NCBI RefSeq assembly: GCF_019130065.1
Contig: NZ_JAHSPG010000001.1
Span: 682,001 to 746,000 of the forward strand
Direction of reading: 5' to 3'
Source: Pinibacter aurantiacus
GTDB taxonomy: Bacteria > Bacteroidota > Bacteroidia > Chitinophagales > Chitinophagaceae
DNA: 64,000 nucleotides
Position 1 is the first letter of the stretch. Each line of letters begins with the position of its first letter. Shown piece by piece: positions 51,202 to 60,567 of this stretch. Made by a program: the position numbers and the translations under genes. Below the pieces are notes generated by a model. It was not told the DNA's origin. It saw only the letters and a program-made list of their open reading frames with translations, and ran no database searches.

Positions 51202-53679
51202 ATGAAAAAACTATTCTTTTTGAGCTTTCTTTTTACTTCATTTTGCGATGATCTGCAAGCTCAAACATCTGGCCAATCCAGGCACAAACACAGCATCAGG
51301 GGCGTTGTAAAAGACGAATTGACGGGTAATGGATTGGCAGGCGCGTCTGTCTTTATTCCAGCGATCAATGCTGGTGCACTTAGTAATGAACAAGGAAGTT
51401 TTACTATATCAGTTCCTGATTCTGTTAGGTATGAACTTGAGATAACGTCGGTAGGTTACGATAAAAAAAGCGTTACCGGAACTGCAAATGCAACGGTACA
51501 TATAAAACTTTCAAAAACTTCCGCATCGCTTGAAGAAGTAGTGATCACGGGTGTTTCAAAAGCCACGTTGATCAGGGAAAATCCGGTTCCCATCGCCACC
51601 GTTTCATCCATCAAAATTGAAAAAACAATTGAGAGCAATATCATCGATGTGCTGATGAAGAATGTACCGGGTTTGAATACTGTAAAAACGGGACCGAATA
51701 TTTCCAAACCATTCATCAGGGGGCTTGGCTACAATCGAGTACTGACCTTGTATGACGGCATTCGCCAGGAGGGCCAGCAATGGGGAGATGAACACGGTAT
51801 TGAAGTAGATGCTTACAATATTGAAAAAGCAGAAGTGATCAAAGGGCCGTCCAGTTTGATGTTTGGCTCGGATGCACTGGCGGGCGTTGTGAGTCTTTTT
51901 CCTAACGTACCGAAGGAAAAGGACGGAAAGCTAAGAGGGAAATTCACGACAGAATATCAAAGCAACAATGGTCTGGTGGGAAACGGGCTGCGACTCAATT
52001 ATAGCAATGAGCACTGGTCATACGCATTGCGTGGCTCCTATCGCTTCGCAAAAAATTATACAAACGCAGTGGACGGACGAGTATACAACACAGGATTTAG
52101 TGAGAAAAATTTTGCTGCACTGGCAGGCTATAATAATGACAAGCTCTCTTCTACCCTCAATTTTACTTTGTATGACAACCTGCAGGGAATTCCCGATGGT
52201 AGCCGTGATTCGCTTTCAAGAAAATTCACGAAACAGATCTATGAAGGCAGCCACGACGACATTGCCAGCCGGCCAATTGTAACAGGTGCAGAACTCAACA
52301 GCTATGCGCTTTCGCCATTGCACCAGCATATTCAACACTATCGTATTTACAATAATACCCGCTATATTTTTGGCACAAGCAACCTCGAAGTTTTGTTGGG
52401 TTTACAGCAAAATGTACGCAGGGAATTCAGTCATCCAACGGCACCCACACAAGCTGCATTATTTGTAAGATTGAACACTGTGAACTACAATATAAAGTAC
52501 AACACACATTATTTTTCGAACATTGATTTTACTATTGGTGTGAATGGCATGTTGCAAAACAACAAGAGCAAAGATGCCACTGATTTTCCTATCCCCGATT
52601 ACAACTTACTGGATATAGGATCCTATGTCTGTGCTACCTGGAAATATGAAAAATGGACGCTTAGTGGCGGTATCAGATATGATGTCCGAACCATGCACAC
52701 GAAGGATATGTACATAGGCCCCAACTCCGGCAATGGGTTTCATAAGCAATACTTTTTGCCGGATACTGCCGGTTCGGTTTTGCAGTTTCCTGCTTTGCAA
52801 AAAACATTTACAGGAGTTTCACTAAGTGCGGGTGCAACATACAAACTCACCGAAAAGATTTCCGTGAAGGCCAACATTGCCAAGGGTTACAGAGCACCTA
52901 ACATTACTGAGCTCGCTTCAAACGGCCTCGATCCCGGCGCTCACATTATCTATTTGGGAAACAGTAATTTTTCGCCCGAATTCAATTTGCAGGAAGATAT
53001 CGGTCTGGACTTTAGCTCAAAAGATGCAACTGCGGGCATTAGTGTTTTCAATAACAACGTGCAGAATTACATTTACTTTTCCCAGTTAACAGACGGCGCC
53101 GGTAATCCACTCACAGATGCGCAAGGCAATAAAACTTTTCAATACCAACAGGAAGCAGCGCAGCTGTATGGCTTGGAAGCCTCATTAAGTATTCATCCAC
53201 AACGGTTGAAAGGATTTATGATCAGCAATCATTTTTCTGCTGTATATGGCTTTAACAAGAATAATAACTACAAAGGAAAAGGTGTTGAAGGAGAGTATTT
53301 GCCATTTATTCCACCGGCGAAATTATTGAGTTCCGTTTCGCAGGAGATAAAAACCAAAAGTTCGTTTGTTCCTTCATTATCCGTACAAGCAGATATTGAC
53401 TACAACGCCCGGCAGGACAGGTTCCTGCAATCCTTCAATACAGAAACGGTATCCGAAGCTTTTACGCTTTTCAACGCTTCCGTTAGCACCGTTATTAATT
53501 ACAGTAAAAAATCTTCACTGCAATTTTATTTGCAGGTGAATAACATTTTCAACACGTCTTTCCAGTCAGGTTTGAGCAGGCTTAAATATTTTGAATACTA
53601 TTCGCAATCGCCCAATGGTAAGCTGGGCATTTATGGGATGGGAAGGAATGCATGTGTAAAAATGATAGTGCCTTTCTAA
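51202..53679 (+). CDS. TonB-dependent receptor, metal-type
   Basis: An 825-residue receptor with signal peptide MKKLFFLSFLFTSFCDDLQA. Residues about 30-115 are CarboxypepD_reg-like (HSIRGVVKDELTGNGLAGAS). Plug: LEEVVITGVSKATLIRENPV, KPFIRGLGYNRVLTLYDGIR, QWGDEHGIEVDAYNIEKAEV, IKGPSSLMFGSDALAGVVSL. The barrel ends in CVKMIVPF. The QQWGDEHG pattern and the conserved plug recall ZnuD- and related zinc or siderophore receptors. A His-rich tract near the start (SRHKHSIRG) is weak support for metal. No neighbouring uptake genes. Confidence 0.9.
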   Translation: MKKLFFLSFLFTSFCDDLQAQTSGQSRHKHSIRGVVKDELTGNGLAGASVFIPAINAGALSNEQGSFTISVPDSVRYELEITSVGYDKKSVTGTANATVHIKLSKTSASLEEVVITGVSKATLIRENPVPIATVSSIKIEKTIESNIIDVLMKNVPGLNTVKTGPNISKPFIRGLGYNRVLTLYDGIRQEGQQWGDEHGIEVDAYNIEKAEVIKGPSSLMFGSDALAGVVSLFPNVPKEKDGKLRGKFTTEYQSNNGLVGNGLRLNYSNEHWSYALRGSYRFAKNYTNAVDGRVYNTGFSEKNFAALAGYNNDKLSSTLNFTLYDNLQGIPDGSRDSLSRKFTKQIYEGSHDDIASRPIVTGAELNSYALSPLHQHIQHYRIYNNTRYIFGTSNLEVLLGLQQNVRREFSHPTAPTQAALFVRLNTVNYNIKYNTHYFSNIDFTIGVNGMLQNNKSKDATDFPIPDYNLLDIGSYVCATWKYEKWTLSGGIRYDVRTMHTKDMYIGPNSGNGFHKQYFLPDTAGSVLQFPALQKTFTGVSLSAGATYKLTEKISVKANIAKGYRAPNITELASNGLDPGAHIIYLGNSNFSPEFNLQEDIGLDFSSKDATAGISVFNNNVQNYIYFSQLTDGAGNPLTDAQGNKTFQYQQEAAQLYGLEASLSIHPQRLKGFMISNHFSAVYGFNKNNNYKGKGVEGEYLPFIPPAKLLSSVSQEIKTKSSFVPSLSVQADIDYNARQDRFLQSFNTETVSEAFTLFNASVSTVINYSKKSSLQFYLQVNNIFNTSFQSGLSRLKYFEYYSQSPNGKLGIYGMGRNACVKMIVPF

Positions 53680-53680
53680 T

Positions 53681-53766
53681 TCAAAAGTAAAAAGTCAAAA
53701 GTCAAAAATGGTCCCGAATAGTTTGAACCGTTTTTGACTTTTGACTTTTTATTTTTTATTTCTTTT
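53681..53766. repeat. Inverted pair of AAAAGTCAAAAGT arrays, bidirectional terminator-like
   Basis: TCAAAAGTAAAAAGTCAAAA, then GTCAAAAATGG, pairs with CCGTTTTTGACTTTTGACTT ending TTTATTTTTTATTT. The centre is 17 bases. It lies between two converging genes, and because each strand ends in a T-run it could stop both transcripts. Confidence 0.9.
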
Positions 53767-54766
53767 ATATCGTTCTGCCTAAATCTATTTCAGCATTATC
53801 ACCCACGTTCAAGCTTCGGCTTTCACCTTTCACTTCCGCGTCGCTGCCAATGAGGGAGCGGGTTATAACGATGTCGCTAAGGTTAGAAAAAGTACCAATT
53901 ATGGCATCTTTTACGATGGAGGAATGAATGGTAACATTTTCTCCAATGGTAACGTTCGGCCCGATGATCGCATTGCGAATGTTGCAGCCCGAAGCGATGT
54001 TTACCGGAGGAATGATGATTGTATTTTCAAAGATGCGGTCCTCCGCTATTTTGTGTCCGAATTTTTTGAGCAGGATTGCGTTCGTGTCTAGCAAGGTTTC
54101 TTTCTTTCCGCAGTCAAACCAGTTCTGTACTTTAAATGGCGCGATCTTAATGCCGCTATTGATCATACACTCCAATGCATCTGTCAGGTTGAATTCGCCG
54201 TGACTTGTCAGGTTGTTTTCCAGGTTATTTTCAAGACACTGGAAAAGCTTTTCGGATTCCTTGATAAAGTAAATCCCCACCAGGGCCATGTTAGATTTCG
54301 GGATATGCGGTTTTTCCACCACCCGGCTGATCATGCCGTCCTCACCGATTTCCGCAACGCCAAAATCACGCGGGTCGTCTACTTTTTTTACGCCCAGAAC
54401 GGAATGTTCGTTTTGCAGCACATCTTTCGGATTGTACTCGCAAATCGAATCGCCCAATACGATGAACAGCTCATCATTGTTAACGATGTCCTTTGTCAGT
54501 GCAATCGCTTGTCCTATGCCCTTGCGTTCATTTTGCTGTACAAAATGCACGTTGAGGCCGGGATATCTGTCTCTCACATAGTCCTGTATCTTGTTTCCAA
54601 GATATCCTACGATAAAAATGTATTCTGTTATACCGGCTTCCAGCAGTTGATCTACTATGATGCTTAAAATCGTTTTTCCTGCCAGTGGAATGAGAGCCTT
54701 AGGTTGAGTATATGTATGTGGTCGCAGCTTGGTTCCAGCACCAGCTACGGGAATAATAGCTTTCAC
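53765..54766 (-). CDS. Sugar nucleotidyltransferase with left-handed beta-helix tail
   Basis: A 333-residue protein starting at GTG (54766): MKAIIPVAGAGTKLRPHTYT, QPKALIPLAGKTILSIIVDQ (nucleotide loop and Lys), ELFIVLGDSICEYNPKDVLQ (metal Asp), VVEKPHIPKSNMALVGIYFI, NWFDCGKKETLLDTNAILLK. The C-terminal 90 residues have hexapeptide repeats (NIRNAIIGPNVTIGENVTIH). It probably makes an NDP-sugar (UDP- or dTDP-glucose type) from the sugar-1-phosphate. The preferred sugar is not evident. It is a stand-alone gene. Confidence 0.85.
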   Translation of the reverse strand: MKAIIPVAGAGTKLRPHTYTQPKALIPLAGKTILSIIVDQLLEAGITEYIFIVGYLGNKIQDYVRDRYPGLNVHFVQQNERKGIGQAIALTKDIVNNDELFIVLGDSICEYNPKDVLQNEHSVLGVKKVDDPRDFGVAEIGEDGMISRVVEKPHIPKSNMALVGIYFIKESEKLFQCLENNLENNLTSHGEFNLTDALECMINSGIKIAPFKVQNWFDCGKKETLLDTNAILLKKFGHKIAEDRIFENTIIIPPVNIASGCNIRNAIIGPNVTIGENVTIHSSIVKDAIIGTFSNLSDIVITRSLIGSDAEVKGESRSLNVGDNAEIDLGRTI

Positions 54767-54944
54767 TTGTAAAGTTTTAATATAAATATCTCCGAAAAAC
54801 GGGCCGGTCTACGGCATTAGCTGTAAGAAACCGGTACATTTTTGAGTAACAGAGCCTTCCTTTTCATCATCTTCCGCACTCTGCAAACGAAAATAGGTAT
54901 TTTTTGGTTTTTCGTATAGAAATCGATTGCAAAGGATAAACAGG

Positions 54945-55029
54945 AATCAGAAATTAGGAATTAGATAATCGGTGCAGCAGTCGTTCTAATTCCTAATTTC
55001 TAATTCCTAATTTCTAATTTCTAATTCCT
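54945..55029. repeat. Inverted pair of AATTAGGAATTAGA arrays
   Basis: CAGAAATTAGGAATTAGATA (54948 onward) pairs with TCTAATTCCTAATTTCTAAT and further TTCCTAATTTCTAATTTC units (54985-55029). The centre is about 17 bases. It ends six bases before the glyA -7 box, so it covers the -33 region. Confidence 0.9.
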
Positions 55030-55034
55030 CCCAT

Positions 55035-55042
55035 TATCTTTG
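55035..55042 (+). promoter_or_regulatory. -7 element of the glyA promoter
   Basis: TATCTTTG matches TAnnTTTG exactly and ends four bases before the glyA ATG, so the transcript would be leaderless or nearly so. The expected TTTG at -33 is replaced by the AATTTCTAATT array (TTTC). Confidence 0.6.
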
Positions 55043-55046
55043 CGCC

Positions 55047-56327
55047 ATGCAAAAAGACACATTAGTATTCGATCTGCTGAATAAAGAAAAAGTACGTCAG
55101 CAAAATGGCATTGAACTAATTGCCTCTGAGAACTTTACATCACTGCAGGTAATGCAGGCGATGGGTAGTGTAGCAACCAATAAATATGCTGAGGGTTACC
55201 CCGGAAAGCGTTACTACGGCGGCTGCGAAGTGATCGATGAAATTGAACAATTAGCTATCGACAGGATAAAACAAGTGTTTAATGCGACCTGGGCCAACGT
55301 GCAACCGCACAGTGGCGCACAGGCAAATGCGGCGGTTTTCCTTGCCTGCCTGAAGCCGGGAGATACCATTTTGGGTCTTGACCTGAGCATGGGCGGCCAC
55401 CTTACACACGGTAGCCACGCTAACTTCAGCGGTAAAATTTACAACCCTGTTTTTTACGGTGTAACAAAAGAAGATGGATTGGTTGACTACGACCAACTGG
55501 AGAAAGTAGCGAGAGAAGCGAAACCAAAAATGATCATCGTAGGCGCGTCTGCCTACAGCCGCGACTGGGATTATGCAAGAGTAAGAAAAGTAGCTGACGA
55601 AATCGGTGCTTTAATCCTTGCTGATATTTCCCACCCTGCTGCTTTGATCGCCAAAGGTTTGTTGAACGATCCTTTGGAACATTGCCACATTGTTACTACC
55701 ACTACACATAAAACTTTACGCGGACCTCGCGGCGGTGTTATTTTAATGCGCCACGATTTCGAAAATCCTTTTGGCATTAAAGATCCAAAAGGCAATACGC
55801 GCATGATGAGCGCATTGCTTGACCTGGCTGTGTTCCCTGGTATCCAGGGCGGACCGCTTGAGCACGTGATTGCTGCCAAAGCTGTTGCTTTCGGCGAAAT
55901 TTTGAGCGATGATTTTACTGCTTACGCAAAACAAATTCAGGTAAATGCGCAGGCTATGGCAAAAGCATTGGTTAGCCGCGGTTACAACCTTATCAGCGGT
56001 GGTACCGATAACCACCTGATGCTGATTGATCTGCGTAACAAAAATATCACTGGTAAAAAGGCGCAGGAAACGCTTGATAAAGCAAACATTACGTTGAACA
56101 AGAACTCTGTTCCTTTCGATGACAAGAGCCCATTTGTAACAAGCGGTATCCGTGTTGGTGTTCCTTCTGTTACTACAAGAGGAATGAAAGCTGAGCACAT
56201 GGAAACAGTAGTTGCCTTCATCGATAAGGTGTTGATGAACATCGACGACGAAGCGGTTATTGCCCAGGTAAACGAAGAAGTGAAAACCTTCATGAAACAA
56301 TTCCCGTTGTATCCTGAATTGGGATAA
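55047..56327 (+). CDS. glyA: Serine hydroxymethyltransferase
   Basis: A 426-residue PLP enzyme. [100 protein letters not shown] (PLP Lys in [11 protein letters not shown]). It exchanges serine and glycine with tetrahydrofolate, supplying one-carbon units also used by purine synthesis. Followed by its own terminator. Confidence 0.98.
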   Translation: MQKDTLVFDLLNKEKVRQQNGIELIASENFTSLQVMQAMGSVATNKYAEGYPGKRYYGGCEVIDEIEQLAIDRIKQVFNATWANVQPHSGAQANAAVFLACLKPGDTILGLDLSMGGHLTHGSHANFSGKIYNPVFYGVTKEDGLVDYDQLEKVAREAKPKMIIVGASAYSRDWDYARVRKVADEIGALILADISHPAALIAKGLLNDPLEHCHIVTTTTHKTLRGPRGGVILMRHDFENPFGIKDPKGNTRMMSALLDLAVFPGIQGGPLEHVIAAKAVAFGEILSDDFTAYAKQIQVNAQAMAKALVSRGYNLISGGTDNHLMLIDLRNKNITGKKAQETLDKANITLNKNSVPFDDKSPFVTSGIRVGVPSVTTRGMKAEHMETVVAFIDKVLMNIDDEAVIAQVNEEVKTFMKQFPLYPELG

Positions 56328-56347
56328 AACAAACAGCATATATTTTC

Positions 56348-56380
56348 AAAGCCTGTTGCAATTGCAGCAGGCTTTTTTTA
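56348..56380 (+). terminator. glyA terminator
   Basis: AAGCCTGTTGCA-ATTG-CAGCAGGCTT followed by TTTTTT, a strong stem 22 bases beyond the stop. Confidence 0.95.
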
Positions 56381-56397
56381 TTTCCCGCAAAACAGCT

Positions 56398-56544
56398 TCA
56401 CGCAAAGGCGCGAAGGAGCAAAGACAAGCAAAGACATCATAACTAAATTCAACCTTCGCGAAGATTGCAGATGATAAGGTTTCCTTATACACCTTCTCAT
56501 CTTTGCGTCCTTTGCGTGAAACCTTTGCGCGCTTTGCGTGAAAT
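56398..56544. repeat. Inverted pair of TTCACGCAAAGGCGCGAAG units
   Basis: TCACGCAAAGGCGCGAAGGA (56399 onward) pairs with CCTTTGCGTGAAACCTTTGC and GCGCTTTGCGTGAAAT; further CTTTGCGTCC units lie inside. The 330-base gap between glyA and the next gene holds only this element, the glyA terminator and about 110 plain bases. Confidence 0.9.
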
Positions 56545-56660
56545 AAAAATGATCGCATAGCACGAAGTCCACACTTCACACGCCGTTTTCTACACTTCAT
56601 TTCCTTTGACATTTTTATCGGGACCAGCGCGATATACTTTTACACTTTAAACACTCTATT

Positions 56661-57641
56661 ATGCAAAAAGCTTATCGTTTCACCCTTATAACCCTGGCCG
56701 TTGTGCTGATGAGCATGACCGCTTACAAGAAGCTCGCTTCTATTCTCATTTCACAAAATGATATTGATGAGGCCGTAAAAAATTATCTGCTGAATGACGT
56801 ATTTGCAACCAATTATGATTCGTGGTACAAAATACGTCCGGAAGGTTTGAAGTTGCCTTCAGGCGACCGTGCAGCGCTGATGTCAGATCTTTTAAAAAGA
56901 GCAAAGGAACTGGTTAACAGCAAAGAATTTAAAGAGAGCTATGAGATCAGTATCGAAACCAACAAAGAAGCCTACGATTATAAACACAAAGACACGCTGC
57001 AATCAAAAACGGGTCTGGCCTACAACAACGCGATATCCGCACAGAAGCAAGTTTCCGAATATCAAATGCCCGATGCTGAAGCTACAAGGAAAGCAATGAT
57101 ACAAACAATGAATTCCTTGCCACCATCTGTTCTTACTCAAGCGGTGGGTCAGCAAATTGTAGAGATCAAAGAACAATTGCAGGACAATGAAAAAACGGAG
57201 GCTGAAAAAAAGCAACTACAAAAAAGCTTGAAAGAAAAACAGGATCTGCTGGCTTTATCAAAAACAAATCCTAACGAGTTCAAGAAAAAAGCTATTGAAA
57301 GTTTGTACCCTGCCGACATGAATGAAAAAATGAATAACGCTAAAAACGAACAGGACCAACAGTTCCAGGAGCAATTGAAAAAATTGAAAGAGGACATGGC
57401 GCAGGAACAAAGGAACTACGATACGTACAAACTGGAAAATGTGTTGCCTGAAAAACTCAAAGCATTTATAGAAGAAGCAAAATCGGTGGATTACAATGCG
57501 ACCGTAATTAAAGGAAGATTTACCAACCCTGTCTACGAAAGAAAAAACAACAACTGGAAATACTTTTACCGCATGGGAAAAGAGCCAATGCAACAAGCAA
57601 TCAGCTTCGCGGAGAAGTGGTTGAGCGAATTGAAAAAATAA
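56661..57641 (+). CDS. Hypothetical coiled-coil protein with N-terminal signal or anchor
   Basis: A 326-residue protein of no recognised family. Residues 8-25 (TLITLAVVLMSMTAYKKL) form one hydrophobic segment, uncleaved or cleaved. Residues about 150-270 are rich in Glu, Lys and Gln with coiled-coil character (EIKEQLQDNEKTEAEKKQLQ, QDQQFQEQLKKLKEDMAQEQ). The C-terminal 60 residues have aromatic residues (NNNWKYFYRMGKEPMQQAIS). It could be an envelope-associated filamentous protein. It converges on the CHAT operon with a GTAGAGAC hairpin between. Confidence 0.6.
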   Translation: MQKAYRFTLITLAVVLMSMTAYKKLASILISQNDIDEAVKNYLLNDVFATNYDSWYKIRPEGLKLPSGDRAALMSDLLKRAKELVNSKEFKESYEISIETNKEAYDYKHKDTLQSKTGLAYNNAISAQKQVSEYQMPDAEATRKAMIQTMNSLPPSVLTQAVGQQIVEIKEQLQDNEKTEAEKKQLQKSLKEKQDLLALSKTNPNEFKKKAIESLYPADMNEKMNNAKNEQDQQFQEQLKKLKEDMAQEQRNYDTYKLENVLPEKLKAFIEEAKSVDYNATVIKGRFTNPVYERKNNNWKYFYRMGKEPMQQAISFAEKWLSELKK

Positions 57642-57645
57642 ATTA

Positions 57646-57722
57646 GTAGAGACAAGGCAATGCCTTGTCTTTTTTGTGCAATCATACAGCCCGGTACAGA
57701 CAAGGCAATGCCTTGTCTCTAC
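57646..57722. repeat. GTAGAGACAAGGCA palindromic repeat, double copy 2, terminator-like
   Basis: GTAGAGACAAGGCAATGCCT with TGTCTTTTTT, then a plain 25 bases, then CAGACAAGGCAATGCCTTGT with CTCTAC. The first hairpin is followed by six Ts and can terminate the coiled-coil gene; the second mirrors it for the CHAT gene. The sister element is at 5893-5968. Confidence 0.88.
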
Positions 57723-57732
57723 AGCCGGCCGA

Positions 57733-60567
57733 TCATCGTCCGGCTTTTCTTTTTCGCATATACATTCCACCACCGATGACTGCAATGAGCAGCGTTCCGC
57801 CCAGCACGTATTTCCAATAGCCGCCGCCTCCGGCAATAACAGGATCAACTGTTCCCACCAACACAGGCGCTGCCCAGTAGTAAGGCAATGTTCTTTCCTT
57901 TGAAACTTTTTTCATGAACTCCAATTTCGCTTTTTGAAGAGCAACGTCTTTAGGAAACCCTTGTGCAAGATACTTGTACATCAACTCTGTAAGCTGGTAT
58001 GTCGATTCATTGTTTACCGACCACAAGTTCGTAAGCGAAGATGGAATCCCCACAGCCGCAAAGGCCCTGTTGAAGCTGAACACGCCCTCTCCCCTATACA
58101 ACCTTCCGGTCCCTGTTTGACATGCTGATAGCACAATGAAATTTGTGTTCATTGTATTGCCGGTAATTATGTCGGACAAATACAGTGCAGAATCCGCAAA
58201 ATAAATAACAGGCTCTCCTATTGCGCTGGAGTCGGCAGCATGTGTATACAGTTGAATGACCTGGTATTGAGAAAATTCATCAAGGAACTGTTGGCGTGAT
58301 GCTTTCTTCGTGACATATACTGCAGGCGAAGAAAAATAGTCGCTGATATTATCGAGTGATGCATCGCTGTTCTGCAATGAAGGCAAATGCATTCCCGCAG
58401 GATATGTAACAGGCGCCATCCCCATAAATTGCCCGTTTCCGGCATCCACACTATTCCTCACCTTATTGGTCATTAAGAATTTGGCAGAATAGGTGTAACT
58501 GATTGCATGATCTTCTATCATGTATTTTACAATAGGCCCATTATAGGAAGTTATCAAGGCTTCGAAAGGAAAGAAATTATCTCCGGGAGAAACGATCAAT
58601 CTGCTTTTAAGCTTGCTCGTTCCCGCAATCAATTTATACAGATCGTTTGCGCATTTTTCAAAGGCACCGAAAAACCTGTTGAGCTTATCCGCATCATCAC
58701 AATATTGGAGAAAACAAAGGCTTAGTTTATCATACTGTTTTTTGTCAATCTTATACAGGTTCTTTTCTGTTTTGGAAACGTGGAGCGCATAAATAGCGCT
58801 ATCTCCTGAAAAAATTTCCAGCAGCGACTGATCATTTTCCAGTAAACGTTCCTGGACATTTTTCACTGTGATAAATACAGAATCCACAAGAGATTGGCTA
58901 TATGCTTTGTTGTGGCCGCGAATATCGTCCTGCATTTTTTCGAGCCGCTTTTTGTTGTCGAACAGCTGATTCTGGTAATCGCGATATTGCGAAGAGTCAG
59001 AAGTCAGGTCCTTCAATATTCTTTCAAGCAGCACTATGTTTCTTTTAAGCTGCATGAATTTCACCACATCCTTTTTACCTATCGCATCGAGTTCGCGTAT
59101 CTGATCATTCAGTAGAATGGCTCTGCTCTTTTCAAAAAAATAAAATGCCGCATCTGCATTGTGCGAAAAATTACAGGCTTCTATAGCATGCTCATACAAG
59201 CGGTGGCTGCTTTCGCGCCAAAAGAGTTTCGATTGCACGTCTGATTGCTCGGCCTTTAACCTGTCGAAAAATCTATCGGTTGTATGATAAATGCTGATCG
59301 CCTTTTCAAGATCTGCCGTTGCATGTGTTACCTTGTATTTCGCCAGCCACGCATCTCCCAGGTCAATCACAAATCCAGTAACATATTTCACTTGTACATT
59401 TGCAAGAGACATCTGCAACAACATCGTTTCTGATCCTCCCGGCTCCAACAGATCAAACGCTTGCTGAAAGGTTTTCATTGCATTGTTGAAATCGCCTTTT
59501 TTCACATAAATATTGGCAACATTATCCAGCACATTGAAAATTTCGAAGTCACGCGTTTGTTCATCAATTTCTTTAACGCTCTTAAAAATTTTAATTGCCT
59601 GCCGGTAAAGGTCAAGCGCTTTATCGTATTCATGTGTTTTATTGTAGTAAACTTCAAATGCGATATTATTCAACACAGTTGCATGTCCCGCATCTTCTGT
59701 TTTACTTTTCCTGTAATTTTCCAGCACTTTATTAGAATAGTACAAAGATTGCCTGATATCTCCCTTCCTCGCATACAGCTGGCCGAGGTTCCCATACACA
59801 ATAGGCAGATAGGCCTGGCTTTCTTTTGAATTGTGTGTTTCAACAAACTGAAGCAAAATATTTTCCGCATCCTCATATCTCCCCAGGTTCATCAATGAAA
59901 GGCCCTTCCACATGGGAAGCACACTTGCCAGGTAGGCACTGTTGTAGTTTTTTTGAATGATTTCACCATACTTTACATAATTCAGACAGCCATGATAGTC
60001 GCCAATGTCAAACGCATGGTCGGCCGCATCAAACAATATTCTCAGTGTATAAGGTGACTGAACATTTTCTTTTGCAATGATGGAAAGACAACTGTCGGTG
60101 GCGTATTTCTTTTCCATCGGAAGATGCAGCGAATCATACAACTTACCCAAAAGTGCATAGTCCGTTACCAACAATCCATTGCCGGACGCTGATTTGTTTT
60201 TGGGCAGACTGGCGATAGCAATGGACTGTTTCGCTGAAGCCACTGCATTTAAAAAATCGCCTCTTCTCGAATACATAAGTCCCAATGTAAGCAGTAGCGA
60301 CGCATGAGTTGTATCTCCCTTATATGCACATTTATCTATGTTCGCCTTATACTGCAGAAGTTCTTTCAAATAATCTTCCGAAAATCCTTTTACAGAATCC
60401 CTTAAGTAAAGCGTCCGTTTAAATAAAACATCCCTGTCAGGGCATTGTGCCGACAGGGATGAGGAAATAGTTAACAATAAAAATATGCAGATGTATGTTC
60501 TTATCCTGGCTTTAGTTCTTGATATATTGGCCAAGTACAGTATACTTAACAGGTAGCGTTGTTTCAT
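57733..60567 (-). CDS. TPR-CHAT caspase-like protein with signal and C-terminal membrane segment
   Basis: A 944-residue protein. An N-terminal hydrophobic stretch (TYICIFLLLTISSSLSA, residues 24-40) directs export. TPR-type helices run from about 75 to 480 (YGNLGQLYARKGDIRQSLYY, VLDNVANIYVKKGDFNNAMK), followed by a coiled segment about 490-560. The CHAT domain is about 640-905: YQVIQLYTHAADSSA (His776) and NFIVLSACQTGTGRLYRGEG (Cys816), with FNRAFAAVGIPSSLTNLWSV after. Residues 918-937 form a membrane helix followed by KRKAGR. The ATG at 60567 overlaps the subtilisin gene by 56 bases. CHAT proteins are caspase-like cysteine peptidases, some released in conflict or death systems. A periplasmic site with a membrane tail is unusual; the partner is probably the adjacent protease. 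Confidence 0.9.
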   Translation of the reverse strand: MKQRYLLSILYLANISRTKARIRTYICIFLLLTISSSLSAQCPDRDVLFKRTLYLRDSVKGFSEDYLKELLQYKANIDKCAYKGDTTHASLLLTLGLMYSRRGDFLNAVASAKQSIAIASLPKNKSASGNGLLVTDYALLGKLYDSLHLPMEKKYATDSCLSIIAKENVQSPYTLRILFDAADHAFDIGDYHGCLNYVKYGEIIQKNYNSAYLASVLPMWKGLSLMNLGRYEDAENILLQFVETHNSKESQAYLPIVYGNLGQLYARKGDIRQSLYYSNKVLENYRKSKTEDAGHATVLNNIAFEVYYNKTHEYDKALDLYRQAIKIFKSVKEIDEQTRDFEIFNVLDNVANIYVKKGDFNNAMKTFQQAFDLLEPGGSETMLLQMSLANVQVKYVTGFVIDLGDAWLAKYKVTHATADLEKAISIYHTTDRFFDRLKAEQSDVQSKLFWRESSHRLYEHAIEACNFSHNADAAFYFFEKSRAILLNDQIRELDAIGKKDVVKFMQLKRNIVLLERILKDLTSDSSQYRDYQNQLFDNKKRLEKMQDDIRGHNKAYSQSLVDSVFITVKNVQERLLENDQSLLEIFSGDSAIYALHVSKTEKNLYKIDKKQYDKLSLCFLQYCDDADKLNRFFGAFEKCANDLYKLIAGTSKLKSRLIVSPGDNFFPFEALITSYNGPIVKYMIEDHAISYTYSAKFLMTNKVRNSVDAGNGQFMGMAPVTYPAGMHLPSLQNSDASLDNISDYFSSPAVYVTKKASRQQFLDEFSQYQVIQLYTHAADSSAIGEPVIYFADSALYLSDIITGNTMNTNFIVLSACQTGTGRLYRGEGVFSFNRAFAAVGIPSSLTNLWSVNNESTYQLTELMYKYLAQGFPKDVALQKAKLEFMKKVSKERTLPYYWAAPVLVGTVDPVIAGGGGYWKYVLGGTLLIAVIGGGMYMRKRKAGR

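Noticed and set aside
51202-53679. SusC-type glycan receptor belonging to the GH3 gene at 46888
   Set aside because: No SusD partner, different strand context with cysM and rnpB between, and plug features closer to metal or siderophore receptors.
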